Source: Saussurea involucrata (Eukaryota > Streptophyta > Magnoliopsida > Asterales > Asteraceae). From it: a stretch of 64,000 nucleotides of DNA. The notes beneath the pieces are model-generated. The model ran no database searches. It had not been told where the DNA came from and saw only the letters and a program-made list of their open reading frames with translations. Positions 22,134-33,645 of the stretch are shown piece by piece. The first letter of the stretch is position 1. Each line of letters opens with the position of its first letter. Both the position numbers and the translations under genes were made by a program. The stretch spans positions 93,846,873-93,910,872 of the forward strand of contig CM066326.1 of assembly GCA_033807775.1 (NCBI GenBank), in the 5' to 3' direction.

Positions 22134-23707
22134 GGGATTTTTTTTTTGCAATAAACAATGAACCCTTCCTTGAGCAATGAAAATTTGTCTTTCTCATTGT
22201 AATACAACATGTTTTGATCATCATTATTACATGAATTAGATGTGGTAATGAAATGATAGTTTTTCGTGTGGTTAGGAAGTTTGAAGCTTCATTATGAAGC
22301 CATATTATAGATACATCTTTTCAAATAAAAAAAAATGTATGAGGTATGTACTGAGATTTGTTATAATTAAAAATGTTGTATCTACAATGAACCATAAGTG
22401 AATAGAACAACTCCAAAAAAATAAAATGATAAAAGAAACATATTAAGAATGATGTGACACATTGTTAAAGTAATATAAATTTTCTCATTGTTTTGAATTT
22501 TTAAAACTTTAAATAAGTTAAAATTATTCTACCCTTACATAAAAATGTGTATTTCAATAAAAGACTTTTTTCATAATTTAACTTCCAATTTAATTACCTT
22601 TACATTCTAAACTATATAACTTCCTAAAGACATTTATTTTAATCTCTCCATCTTTTCATCTATAAATTAAAAGAAACCTATAACAAAATTATTTATAAGC
22701 TACAACCTAATGCTCTATCAAAATGGAATAACATTTATTGTCTATGTTATGTTTGATTGGGTTTGTATGTTTTTTCTCTCTCTTTCTTTTTCTCAAATTT
22801 TGCCTTTTTGATATAGTTATTAACAAAATGTTTAATTACTTAGACATTCGTCTTCTTTGTTAATATGTAAATTTCTTTATTTCTTTTATTTCACAATGAT
22901 TCTATTTTTTTTATTTACATAGCATTTAATAAATATATATACCAACATATTCAAGAACTTATTATATAAATTGAATTACTATTATGAGACTTGAATATAA
23001 TAATATGTGTATTTTTATTTATGTAATAATAAAATGATTATAATTAATATAAATAAATGAAGACGATTACTCACGTCATTATGATCATTATCAGCTAGAA
23101 CACTCTATATATATTAAAATTTGAAAAACAATATATTTTTATGATCAATCACACAAATTTCAATAATTTTTCTACTACAATATATATATATATATTAATT
23201 TGTATTATCTTCAAATAAAATTAAATATCTAAAATCTATATATATATATATAAACAAAAACCAAGGGTCTGACGTGGCACCCTCTCACGCCAGAACTCCC
23301 TGATTTCTTTTTTCTCCTTACTTCTACTTTTCCTCTACTTTTTCCTCCCATCGTCTTTTCCACTTCCGATTCCAGGTAACTGATTACGGTTTTATCTCCT
23401 CTTCTCTATTGATTTCCAATTCTATAATAGCTTTCTCACAGTCACAGAGCAAGTGGTGGCGATGAGGAATCCGTGGTGGTGATCGAGGGTGCCGGTATCA
23501 TCGATTGCGAGTACGTCAGAGTTTGAAGCGACCATTGAGAGACCAACAACTGCAATGTTAGGGTTTAAGGTATGTGAGATGATATTAACCTTGGTTTCTT
23601 TTTCTATGATGTCTTCTGATAAAACTCAACGATGGAATCATCATCTACTCTTTCAGGACTAGGGTTTCTTTTTCATCAACCGAATGGTCTTCGTCTTAAT
23701 AGGTAGG

Positions 23708-25351
23708 TGTAACAACCCTTAACCCATATACACGACATATCACCCAAATAACACAAATAGATATAACAAACAAACTTCACTTTACATGTACGATCCAGTA
23801 GTCTTTTACAATTAGAAAGAACAACACTTGAAATACAATCCTTGAGCTATTTGCATCCATAACATTTAACATTCCATTACAACTACTAAATAAGTCAAAA
23901 GCTTCGTCTTATAGTCTTCCTTACTAGCCATCCCTCTCACACTCTACTTACTTGTCCTTACTTGATCCGCCACCTGGAATACATATTTTTAAAACAAAAT
24001 GAGGGTTAGACCTGTAGGTCTAAGTGAGAAACCCCTGTTAGTTTAAAAACCATTTATACAAACTTCAATCATATAAATCACGCCACATAGTTACGTATAT
24101 CCAATTTAAACTCACACATCATATACCTTTCCTTCTCATTTCTTCTTGGCCATATTAGTGGTAGCAAGCCAACTAATAAAATACAACGTTGTACAACATC
24201 TACAGCCAAACAACGCTATACAGGTTCTATAGCCAATCACACCGGTCTTAAACCCGGTCAACGTATTATAACACATTTATAATACACATGTAAATATAAT
24301 ACCTCACTATATTATAATTCACATATAAACACATAGTCATCAACTATTTCATTCCCAATCCACACATATACGTATTCCAGTTAAAAACGTTTTTAAAGTA
24401 AAACTCACCTTATTGCTTATCAACACGTTTCCAAGTCTTCTTAACCGGTTCAGCCTTTTACCCAGAATTCACAAGATCTGTAACACATAGATACGGATAT
24501 CTCTTTACCACATAAAACACATAAGTCTTACTAAGGCTAAAAACTCTAAAGAACTCAAACCCTCAAATGTTGCCCCCAAACTCGTACTCAAGTCAAAACT
24601 ACAGGATAGTCAGTCCTCATTCACTCCCTATCTAGTGGTTAACAAAATACAGGTTACTGGATACTCGACAGCATCTAAAACTCTCAAAATGGCCAAACAG
24701 CAAAAGTATCCGGATACCACAAGTTACCCGGACAACATGACTTTTCCGGACAACATGACTTTTCCGGACAACTTGACTTTTCCGGACAACAATAGAAAAG
24801 AGAGATTTTTCCGGATAAAAGACTCGTCCGGACACCTTCAAACAGTACCCGGACACCATCAACAAAACTACCCGGACACTACCAACAGTGCTATCCGGAC
24901 ACCTTCAACGTATCCGGACACCACTGTCGGTTTACCCAAAAATCACCCAGAAATCCGACTGAAATCAACCCTAGACCAGATGTGATGATTCTAATCCGAT
25001 AGATACTTCCTACTAACCATTATAAACATAAATAGTACTAGAAACATACCTTAATCAGTTCTAATAACTCCAATTTGAGCCTTTACCCTTCTTTCTCCTT
25101 TCTTTCTTCTTCTTTTTGCTCCCAACACACACACACACCTAAATCTGAGTTTTGATATTTTATGAAATATCTAAACACCTAATTCAGATATTAATAACCA
25201 ATTTTACTACTTCAGCCCCTACACTTTTCATTGTTAAACTAAATACCCCTAAACTTATAAATTCCTCTCATTTTACCCTAAACATCAAATATAGAGATAA
25301 ATAATTTAACGACAAGAGGATTTAACTAACAAACTTACCCGGGGTATTACA
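23708..25351 (-). repeat. 3' LTR of the Ty3 element (left copy)
   Basis: It is 1,644 bp, begins TGTAACAACC and ends GGGGTATTACA on the plus strand. It includes an 18-bp tandem repeat (ccggacaacatgactttt class, 24727-24800) with one unit more than the other LTR and many ccgga words. ORFs called in this LTR are shadows of the repeat. Confidence 0.95.
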
Positions 25352-25367
25352 TCATCTCCCCCTTAAG
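25352..25367 (-). promoter_or_regulatory. polypurine tract of the Ty3 element
   Basis: On the minus strand it reads cttaagggggagatga and directly abuts the 3' LTR; it primes plus-strand DNA synthesis. Confidence 0.85.
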
Positions 25368-25389
25368 AGAATTCCGTCCCGGAATTCGG

Positions 25390-28300
25390 TTAGGCAAAAA
25401 GGTGGGGGTATTTGGTTCTCATTTCCGATTCGGATTCCCACGTGGCATCCTGACCTCTATGATGCCTCCACTGAACCTTCACTTGCCTGATCTCCTTATT
25501 CCGCAACACTTTGACTTTATGATCAACTATTGCTTCCGGTTCTTCCACATAATTCAGTCTTTCGTCGACTTGTATCTCTGGTAGGGAGACTGCCTGATCT
25601 TGAGTAACTAAACACTTTCGGAAGTTTGATACGTGAAATGCATTATGAATTCTGCTCAACTCTGGTGGAAGATCTAATCTGTAAGCTACCTCACCGATCC
25701 TTTCAGTGATTGCAAATGGTCCAATATACCTTGGGCTAAGCTTACCCTGTCGACCGAATCTGATGACTCCTTTCCACGGCGAAACCTTTAACATTACGTA
25801 ATCCCCAACTTGAAATTCCAACGGCTTTCGACGGCGATCAGCGTAACTCTTCTGTCTATCTTGAGCCACTTTCAATCTTTCTCGGATCTGTGTAACCTTA
25901 TCGGCGGTTAACTGAACTATTTCCGGCCCCGCTAACTGTTTCTCTCCCACTTTGTTCCAACACAGAGGCGTTCGACATTTCCTACCATACAGTACTTCAA
26001 ACGGTGCCGCTTGTATGCTGGAATGATAACTGTTGTTGTAAGCGAATTCGATTAACGGCAAATGCTTATCCCACGATCCCCCAAAATCAACAATACAAGC
26101 CCGGAGCATATCTTCTAAGGTCTGAATTGTTCGTTCACTCTGTCCATCTGTTTGAGGATGATACGCCGTACTTAACTTTATCTGAGTCCCCATTTCCCTT
26201 TGAAAGCTTCTCCAAAATCTTGAAGTAAAACGACTATCACGATCGGAAATGATCGAGATTGGAACTCCATGTCGAGTTACTATTTCATTAATGTATAACT
26301 TAGCTAATCGCTCCAATGAATCGGTTTCCTTTATTGGTAGGAAGTGTGCAGACTTTGACAACCTGTCGACGATCACCCAAATAGAATCGAATCCCTTCGG
26401 AGTTCTTGGTAGCTTTGTGATAAAGTCCGTGGTAATCTGCTCCCACTTCCACATAGGTATTTCTAGTCGTTGTAGTTGACCAAATGGCTTTTGATGTTCG
26501 ATCTTTACCTTCTTACAAGTATCACACCGTTCTACATACTGAGCAATCCCTCTTTTTATCCCCGGCCACCAATAGAATTGCTTTAGGTCTTTATACATCT
26601 TGTTTGTACCTGGGTGAATAGAGAAACGGGATTGATGAGCTTCTTGTAAAACACGATCACGTAACCCACCCAAACGAGGTACCCACACTCTGTTTCCCAG
26701 ACACAATAACCCCCGATCATCTTTTACTAGCAATGCTGACATCCCCGCTAACCGTTCTGATTTCAGATGTTCATCCTGATAAGCCTCCACTTGACACTTC
26801 TGCAATTCGTCAAATATGTTGGGTAGGAGTTCAGTTCGTATTGAAATAACTTTTATTGTTCCACTCCTTTCTTGACGACTGAGCGCATCTGCCACTACAT
26901 TCGCCTTTCCCGGGTGATAAAGGATTTCACAGTCGTAATCATTCAGCAATTCCAACCATCTCCTTTGTCTCATATTTAGTTCCTTCTGATCAAAGAGATG
27001 TTGAAGACTTTTGTGGTCAGTATAAATCTGACATTTGGAACCATACAGATAATGTCTCCAAATCTTTAACGCGAAAACGACTGCAACAAGCTCCATATCG
27101 TGCGTAGGATACTGCCGTTCATGATCCTTCAGTTGGCGAGAAGCATAAGCTATAACCTTTCCACGCTGCATAAGCACACAACCCAATCCCAATTTAGACG
27201 CATCACTGTAAACGACAAAGTCTTCAGAACCTTCAGGTAGTGATAGAATTGGCGCGCTGCATAGTTTCTCTTTCAATATTCTGAATGCCTCGTCCTGTTC
27301 CGCTTTCCATTCAAACTTCAAATTCTTTCGGGTCAGCTTAGTCAAAGGCGTTGCGATACGAGAGAAGTCCTTTATGAATTTCCGATAGTAACCGGCTAAA
27401 CCCAGAAAACTGCGTACCTCGGTTGCTGTCTGGGGCTGTTCCCACTTTTCAACTGCTTCTACTTTCATCGGATCGACTTGTATACCTTTCTCAGAAACCA
27501 CGTTCCCCAGAAATTGTACTTTCCGTAACCAGAACTCACATTTTGAAAATTTTGCATACAACCTTTCCTTCTTCAGCAGCTCTAGAATCAAACGAAGATG
27601 TTGCGCGTGCTCTTCCTTGGATCGAGAATAGATAAGAATATCATCGATAAAAACAATTACAAATTTATCGAGATACGGCTTACATACCCGATTCATCAAA
27701 TCCATAAAGGCAGCTGGAGCGTTCGTCAATCCAAATGGCATTACTAAAAATTCATGATGGCCATACCTCGTTCGAAAAGCAGTCTTTAAAACGTCTTCTT
27801 CTTTAACCTTCAGCTGGTGATAACCGGACCTTAGATCAATCTTGGAGAAATAGCAAGCTCCAACTAACTGATCAAAGAGATCATCAATTCGGGGTAGCGG
27901 ATACTTGTTCTTTATCGTGCGCCTATTCAATTCTCGGTAGTCAATACACATTCTCATCGACCCATCTTTCTTTTTCACAAATAACACTGGTGCTCCCCAC
28001 GGTGAAGAACTAGGTCTGATGAAGCCCTTATCGGATAGGTCTTGCAGTTGTGCCATCATCTCTTTCATCTCTGGAGGTGCCAAACGGTACGGTGCACGGG
28101 CTACAGGAGTGGCTCCAGGAATTAAGTCTATACCGAACTCGACTTGTCTAACTGGCGGAAGACTGTTCAAGTCTTCAGGGAATACTTCAGGGTATTCACT
28201 AACGATAGGAATATCTTCCATCCTAATCTTTTCCGCCTTAACATCTATCACGTAAGCCAAGTAACCCTGACAACCCTTATTCACACACTTACGTGCCTTT

Positions 28301-29766
28301 ACTAGTGATATAAGACAGGACTGATGATTCCTACGATCACCATAAATCACTACCGGTCCTCTCTCAGGCAATACAACATTTATTATCTTCTTGTCACACA
28401 CTATATTAGCCTGATTCTCAGCCAACCAGTCCATTCCCACTACTACATCAAATTCTATCAAAGTTATAGGAAACAATTGTATAGGCACTCCACACCCCTC
28501 TATATTAATCACACAACCATCAAATACTTCACTAACCGACACTTGGTTGTCATTTGCAGTATCTACTAATAGAGAATGATCTAACACTTTAGGTTTCAAA
28601 CACAAACAAGCAGCAAATGCAGGAGACACAAACGATCGGTTTGCACCGGAATCAAATAACACCTTAGCACGTGTAGAGTTTATCAAAAATGTACCTGTGA
28701 CCACATCTGGAGTTTCCTCCGCTTCTTTCTCAGTCATCTGAAATGCGCGACCTCTGGTTACTGGCGGTTCCAGTCTTGGCACTACTGGTTTAACATTTGC
28801 TGGCCTGCCTGATGACCCACCTTGCTGCATCCTCCCTCGCGGACAGTTTGACTGGAAATGATCCGGAGAATTGCATAAGAAACATAGCCGCGTTACCTTA
28901 CAATCCTTAATGACGTGCCCAGTCTTCCCACACTTATAACATGCTCGCAAATCACCTTGGCAGTTTCCTTGATGGACACGGTTGCACTTCGGACATGGTC
29001 TTTCCGCTGGTCGAAACGGCGGACGGTTATCATACCTCTGAAATCGGGACCTCTTCGGATCATATTGTGGTCCTTCCCACTTTCTCTTTCCGATACTCTT
29101 ATCTCCCGTATCTCTTCTCATATCTCGTTCAACATTTTCCGCTGCATCAACTGTAGCTGAAAAGGTATCAGGTCCCTTTGCAGTCACTAGCCTTCTAATC
29201 TCTGAGTTCAGCCCAAAGATAAATCTTTCTGTCTTCATCGCCTCCGTAGCCACATAATATTCTGCAAATCGAGACTTTTCTAAAAAGCTAGCAGTATAAT
29301 CTCGAACAGATAAGTTTCCTTGTTGCAAATTCATGAATTCTCCTTCCAGTTGTTTGACGGCTGCTTGGGGACAAAATGTGTTCCTGTAGACTATCACAAA
29401 TTCTTCCCAAGAGAGGGTAGAATAAACATCGGGTCCTTTTGAATGAATAAACGATTCCCACCAATACAACGCATCTCCTTTCAACATGGCTGCCCCGTAC
29501 AATACTCTATCTTCGTCCGCACACTTACTCGTTTTAAAAATGGCTTCAATTTCCTTCATCCACCTCATTGCTTTCACCGGATCCCGATCCCCTGAGAATG
29601 TCGGAGGCTTGCAGCTAAGAAACATTTTGTAATCACATTTTCTCATTACCGGTAAGACCGTTGGGGTAATTGGCATCTCCTCTTCAAGAGTAGGGTCTGG
29701 TCTTTCTGTTTCAGTATTATGAGCTTGGTTGAGCATAGCTTGAATATTGTCTTGTAATCTCCCCAT
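25390..29766 (-). CDS. Ty3/gypsy Gag-Pol polyprotein (Tekay-like chromovirus)
   Basis: An uninterrupted frame of 1,458 residues. Gag capsid region 60-195 (MRWMKEIEAIF, YWWESF); CCHC knuckles 276-289 and 295-308; aspartic protease DSGANRS at 372; reverse transcriptase about 545-760 with VKKKDGSMRMCIDYREL and FIDD at 706-709; RNase H about 850-965 with D855, E892, D917 and D960; integrase zinc finger H1044/H1051/C1081/C1084 and core D1114, D1175, E1211. The carboxy end (1415-1458, VQWRHHRGQDATWE.. KYPHLF) matches the Tekay/Del-type chromodomain that directs insertion to heterochromatin. All catalytic residues I checked are present. The ATG follows directly on an in-frame TAA that ends a 67-codon upstream piece, so Gag is shorter at its start than in intact relatives. 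Confidence 0.96.
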   Translation of the reverse strand: MGRLQDNIQAMLNQAHNTETERPDPTLEEEMPITPTVLPVMRKCDYKMFLSCKPPTFSGDRDPVKAMRWMKEIEAIFKTSKCADEDRVLYGAAMLKGDALYWWESFIHSKGPDVYSTLSWEEFVIVYRNTFCPQAAVKQLEGEFMNLQQGNLSVRDYTASFLEKSRFAEYYVATEAMKTERFIFGLNSEIRRLVTAKGPDTFSATVDAAENVERDMRRDTGDKSIGKRKWEGPQYDPKRSRFQRYDNRPPFRPAERPCPKCNRVHQGNCQGDLRACYKCGKTGHVIKDCKVTRLCFLCNSPDHFQSNCPRGRMQQGGSSGRPANVKPVVPRLEPPVTRGRAFQMTEKEAEETPDVVTGTFLINSTRAKVLFDSGANRSFVSPAFAACLCLKPKVLDHSLLVDTANDNQVSVSEVFDGCVINIEGCGVPIQLFPITLIEFDVVVGMDWLAENQANIVCDKKIINVVLPERGPVVIYGDRRNHQSCLISLVKARKCVNKGCQGYLAYVIDVKAEKIRMEDIPIVSEYPEVFPEDLNSLPPVRQVEFGIDLIPGATPVARAPYRLAPPEMKEMMAQLQDLSDKGFIRPSSSPWGAPVLFVKKKDGSMRMCIDYRELNRRTIKNKYPLPRIDDLFDQLVGACYFSKIDLRSGYHQLKVKEEDVLKTAFRTRYGHHEFLVMPFGLTNAPAAFMDLMNRVCKPYLDKFVIVFIDDILIYSRSKEEHAQHLRLILELLKKERLYAKFSKCEFWLRKVQFLGNVVSEKGIQVDPMKVEAVEKWEQPQTATEVRSFLGLAGYYRKFIKDFSRIATPLTKLTRKNLKFEWKAEQDEAFRILKEKLCSAPILSLPEGSEDFVVYSDASKLGLGCVLMQRGKVIAYASRQLKDHERQYPTHDMELVAVVFALKIWRHYLYGSKCQIYTDHKSLQHLFDQKELNMRQRRWLELLNDYDCEILYHPGKANVVADALSRQERSGTIKVISIRTELLPNIFDELQKCQVEAYQDEHLKSERLAGMSALLVKDDRGLLCLGNRVWVPRLGGLRDRVLQEAHQSRFSIHPGTNKMYKDLKQFYWWPGIKRGIAQYVERCDTCKKVKIEHQKPFGQLQRLEIPMWKWEQITTDFITKLPRTPKGFDSIWVIVDRLSKSAHFLPIKETDSLERLAKLYINEIVTRHGVPISIISDRDSRFTSRFWRSFQREMGTQIKLSTAYHPQTDGQSERTIQTLEDMLRACIVDFGGSWDKHLPLIEFAYNNSYHSSIQAAPFEVLYGRKCRTPLCWNKVGEKQLAGPEIVQLTADKVTQIRERLKVAQDRQKSYADRRRKPLEFQVGDYVMLKVSPWKGVIRFGRQGKLSPRYIGPFAITERIGEVAYRLDLPPELSRIHNAFHVSNFRKCLVTQDQAVSLPEIQVDERLNYVEEPEAIVDHKVKVLRNKEIRQVKVQWRHHRGQDATWESESEMRTKYPHLFA

Positions 29767-29970
29767 TTATGTCATTAAATCAGCTCTGGTAATGAAATCC
29801 GTACTATTTTGTTGAGTTCTACCTCCGGTTCTACCTCCAGCTCCACCTCGAAGTCTACCTCCAGTTCTGCCCCCTGTTCTGCCTCCCCTGTCCCCTGTTC
29901 CTACTGGCGGATTAGTTCTGTTTGGATTTCTTCCTCCTCCTCGATTCGAATTTCTTGTACCACTTGCCAT
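29767..29970 (-). CDS. Gag N-terminal piece, split by a stop codon
   Basis: This encodes 67 residues (MASGTRNSNRGGGRNP, many RGG/RTGGR repeats, ending TRADLMT) in the same frame as the polyprotein. The TAA at 29767-29769 is immediately followed by the ATG of the next ORF. In related elements this arginine/glycine-rich head is continuous with Gag. It is either a single inactivating substitution or a stop bypassed by readthrough or by reinitiation at the adjacent ATG. Other copies in the genome would decide. Confidence 0.8.
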   Translation of the reverse strand: MASGTRNSNRGGGRNPNRTNPPVGTGDRGGRTGGRTGGRLRGGAGGRTGGRTQQNSTDFITRADLMT

Positions 29971-30218
29971 TCTGTAGATTTAAACAAGATTAATATACAC
30001 ATAAGCACATACCCCATATAACAAGGTATTCCAGTTCAAACATGTACCTGTAAGATCACGATTACACTGGCCAGGTGTAATATGAAATTACCTTACATGA
30101 TGTTCCTTCTACCTTTTATACTTCATCATCCCAAGGTTCTATAATGATAGGGACATCCTACTTCACATGCAGTTTAAGTCTAGGTACAGATACAAATACC
30201 TAAATCCCTTAAACTAAG

Positions 30219-30230
30219 GCTCTGATACCA
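30219..30230 (-). promoter_or_regulatory. primer-binding site (initiator Met tRNA)
   Basis: On the minus strand it reads TGGTATCAGAGC, complementary to the 3' end of plant initiator-Met tRNA, two bases inside the 5' LTR. Confidence 0.9.
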
Positions 30231-30232
30231 TT

Positions 30233-31860
30233 TGTAACAACCCTTAACCCATATACACGACATATCACCCAAATAACACAAATAGATATAACAAACAAAC
30301 TTCACTTTACATGTACGATCCAGTAGTCTTTTACAATTAGAAAGAACAACACTTGAAATACAATCCTTGAGCTATTTGCATCCATAACATTTAACATTCC
30401 ATTACAACTACTAAATAAGTCAAAAGCTTCGTCTTATAGTCTTCCTTACTAGCCATCCCTCTCATACTCTACTTACTTGTCCTTACTTGATCCGCCACCT
30501 GGAATACATATTTTTAAAACAAAATGAGGGTTAGACCTGTAGGTCTAAGTGAGAAACCCCTGTTAGTTTAAAAACCATTTATACAAACTTCAATCATATA
30601 AATCACGCCACATAGTTACGTATATCCAATTTAAACTCACACATCATATACCTTTCCTTCTCATTTCTTCCTGGCCATATTAGTGGTAGCAAGCCAACTA
30701 ATAAAATACAACGTTGTACAACATCTACAGCCAAACAACGCTATACAGGTTCTATAGCCAATCACACCGGTCTTAAACCCGTTCAACGTATTATAACACA
30801 TTTATAATACACATGTAAATATAATACCTCACTATATTATAATTCACATATAAACACATAGTCATCAACTATTTCATTCCCAATCCACACATATACGTAT
30901 TCCAGTTAAAAACGTTTTTAAAGTAAAACTCACCTTATTGCTTATCAACACGTTTCCAAGTCTTCTTAACCGGTTCAGCCTTTTACCCAGAATTCACAAG
31001 ATCTGTAACACATAGATACGGACATCTCTTTACCACATAAAACACATAAGTCTTACTAAGGCTAAAAACTCTAAAGAACTCAAACCCTCAAATGTTGCCC
31101 CCAAACTCGTACTCAAGTCAAGACTACAGGATAGTCAGTCCTCATTCACTCCCTATCTAGTGGTTAACAAAATACAGGTTACTGGATACTCGACAGCATC
31201 TAAAACTCTCAAAATGGCCAAACAGCAAAAGTATCCGGATACCACAAGTTACCCGGACAACATGACTTTTCCGGACAACATGACTTTTCCGGACAACAAT
31301 AGAAAAGAGAGATTTTTCCGGATAAAAGACTCGTCCGGACACCTTCAAACAGTACCCGGACACCATCAAAAAAACTACCCGGACACTACCAACAGTGCTA
31401 TCCGGACACCTTCAACGTATCCGGACACCACTGTCGGTTTACCCAAAAATCACCCAGAAATCCGACTGAAATCAACCCTAGACCAGATGTGATGATTCTA
31501 ATCCGATAGATACTTCCTACTAACCATTATAAACATAAATAGTACTAGAAACATACCTTAATCAGTTCCAATAACTCCAATTTGAGCCTTTACCCTTCTT
31601 TCTCCTTTCTTTCTTCTTCTTTTTGCTCCCAACACACACACACACACCTAAATCTGAGTTTTGATATTTTATGAAATATCTAAACACCTAATTCAGATAT
31701 TAATAACCAATTTTACTACTTCAGCCCCTACACTTTTCATTGTTAAACTAAATACCCCTAAACTTATAAATTCCTCTCATTTTACCCTAAACATCAAATA
31801 TAGAGATAAATAATTTAACGACAAGAGGATTTAACTAACAAACTTACCCGGGGTATTACA
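30233..31860 (-). repeat. 5' LTR of the Ty3 element (right copy)
   Basis: 1,628 bp, bounded by the same TGTAACA and TTACA ends. It lacks one 18-bp unit of the ccggacaac repeat found in the left copy and has one more CA in the run near 31632; otherwise only scattered single-base differences were noticed. It should carry the promoter for the genomic RNA on the minus strand. Confidence 0.95.
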
Positions 31861-32222
31861 ATAGGTGGTGTTGATTTGGGCACCGAATCATATAACTTTA
31901 CTAACTCGAGCATGATATCAGGTCTGTATTTCTTTCTATCTCCCAAATCTTCAAGCATTGTCTCTTACCATCTCTGTCCCACACTCTGCTCTTAGTTCAT
32001 AATAGCATTCAGAAAAGGAAAAGAACGGCTTGAAGATTGACAATATGTATAATTTATAAATGAATTTTTATATGTTGAGTTTCTTCAAACCTTTTCTCAT
32101 ATGGTAACTTTCATGGAGAGTTGCATTTGTAAACCATGAAAATTATCTCATGGAAGATTGTTTTTTTTTATATTTCTTTATGCATTTATGTATGCTTATT
32201 TTTGTTTACATATGGAAAACAG

Positions 32223-32350
32223 ATATGGAAGTAGTTGGACCAGAAACTATGAAGCTAAAGAAATCTGATTTGGAGTAGATGCGAGGGATTTAATGCTTAG
32301 AGGTGTTGAAGAGTTTGTCGATGTTGTTAGAGTAACCATGGGATTTAAAG
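32223..32350 (+). pseudogene. CPN60: mitochondrial chaperonin CPN60 (HSP60) exon fragment
   Basis: It lies between a plausible acceptor (gaaaacag) and a donor (aaag|gtacc). The frame reads SSWTRNYEAKEI, then an in-frame TGA, then FGVDARDLMLRGVEEFVD and VTMGFKG. This is the junction of the mitochondrial presequence and mature CPN60 (WSRNYAAKEIKFGVEAR in plants), the start of the equatorial domain; the conserved VTMGPKG is altered to VTMGFKG. CPN60 folds proteins in the mitochondrial matrix. Only this exon was found, with a stop, so it is a decayed copy carried by the inner Helitron. Confidence 0.83.
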
Positions 32351-33252
32351 GTACCTTCCCATAAATCTTGAATAGAGCTTTTGGCATGCACAATTGGATA
32401 TGATTTTAGTTTTGATTGCGATGTCCAATGACAAAAAGAATGAGATTAGTTACAGACAATTTTGGTGAAGAAGAAAAGGTTTAAAAGCTTTCTAACACTT
32501 GATAAAATTATTTTTGTAAATATTTAATTTTAGACACAACAATTTATCTCACTCCATTCAACCCTAAGCCATCTGGAAGTTGAACCAGAAACTGATATAG
32601 GAAGGCATCTAATTGTCTTTGAAAAGCATACGCATCATAACAATTGCACCATGTTATGTCATGTTAAAGCTTTCAATATCTTTACCTCCCTTCTCACATC
32701 TTCAATTGCTATTGTTGTCGTAATCTACATATACATATAAATTTTTTCAAGATTCTTTCAGATTGCAAACAAATATAAACTAAATAGATTCTGTTAATTG
32801 GAATTTTTAAATGTTGCAATTTATTTTGGGTGACAATGGGTTTTTGGGCCAACTTACATGAACAAACTAATCTATGGTTAACTACAAATGGACTGGAGTT
32901 ATTGTAGGTGGACCACAAGGGAATAAGATTTTCCAGGCCTTAACTGGTGTGCCACAACCCAAATGGTTAAATGCTTCAAATTTTATAGACAATCGGGTCT
33001 AAAAGAGTGCCAATAGAAGTTGATCACATGAAAGAACTTAAAACAATATTTATTGATTTCAACTACTGGGATTAATTAGTTCAATTCCCCATAGAAGAAA
33101 TTGAATCAAGAAATTTTGAAATCAGTGAGTGGGATTAGAAAAACCATACTTTGCTATTCATGATCATGGTGGATCCACATTGGTTCATCAAATTCATTTG
33201 TGAAGATCTTTAGTTTTAGAAATCGTAGTGGATTGCCACGAGGTTCATCAAA

Positions 33253-33645
33253 TTGACCCAACAATTCATTTCCCTCCTTAATGTTACTCAACCCCAATGC
33301 CCTATGGAAATTGAACCGGACACTAACATAGGAACTAAACGTATTATTTTCTTGACAAAAGAAACCCTTTGGGTTAAGGCCTTAAAAGGAGTCAAAACTC
33401 TTAACTATTGGCACAAACAATTCAGGGGGAACTACTCACATAGACTTTCATACGAGCCCAAGAAAAGACTCATTATTAATAAACAACGGTCTCACTTAGA
33501 AATGTACAAATCTGATTTTTCAATGGTAACTTGGCATGCTCTCAAAGGTAGTTCATTCTATGTCAAATTCTTAGCCTTATTGAATTGTAAGCTTTTGGCT
33601 CTAAATTTTTGGGTGCTTGCAATTGGGGATTCGCCTCCGGTGTAA
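33253..33645 (+). other. unrecognised ORF, 130 codons, inside inner Helitron
   Basis: Balanced composition and residues such as EIEPDTNIGTKRIIFLTKE suggest protein-derived DNA. A related phrase (EVEPETDIGRHLIVFEKH) can be read at about 32570-32630, so part of it is duplicated. I recognise no family. It could be a captured exon or a chance ORF. Confidence 0.25.

Larger units (their letters stand above)
23708..31860 (-). mobile_element. Ty3/gypsy chromovirus (Tekay-like), nearly intact
   Basis: Two direct LTRs (TGTAACA..TTACA) bound a complete internal region on the minus strand, with primer-binding site, gag, protease, reverse transcriptase, RNase H, integrase with chromodomain-like tail, and polypurine tract. 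The flanking 5 bases are GTAGG (left) and ATAGG (right), a target duplication with one mismatch. The element is 8,153 bp. The LTRs look almost identical apart from one 18-bp repeat unit, a CA-repeat change and a few substitutions, so the insertion is young. A single in-frame stop near the start of gag is the only coding defect seen. Confidence 0.95.

Noticed and set aside
24632..24985. ORF pair in the LTR reading YPDTT/FPDNMT repeats (also at 31157-31492)
   Set aside because: It is a translation of the 18-bp ccggac repeats inside LTR DNA, where no protein is expected.
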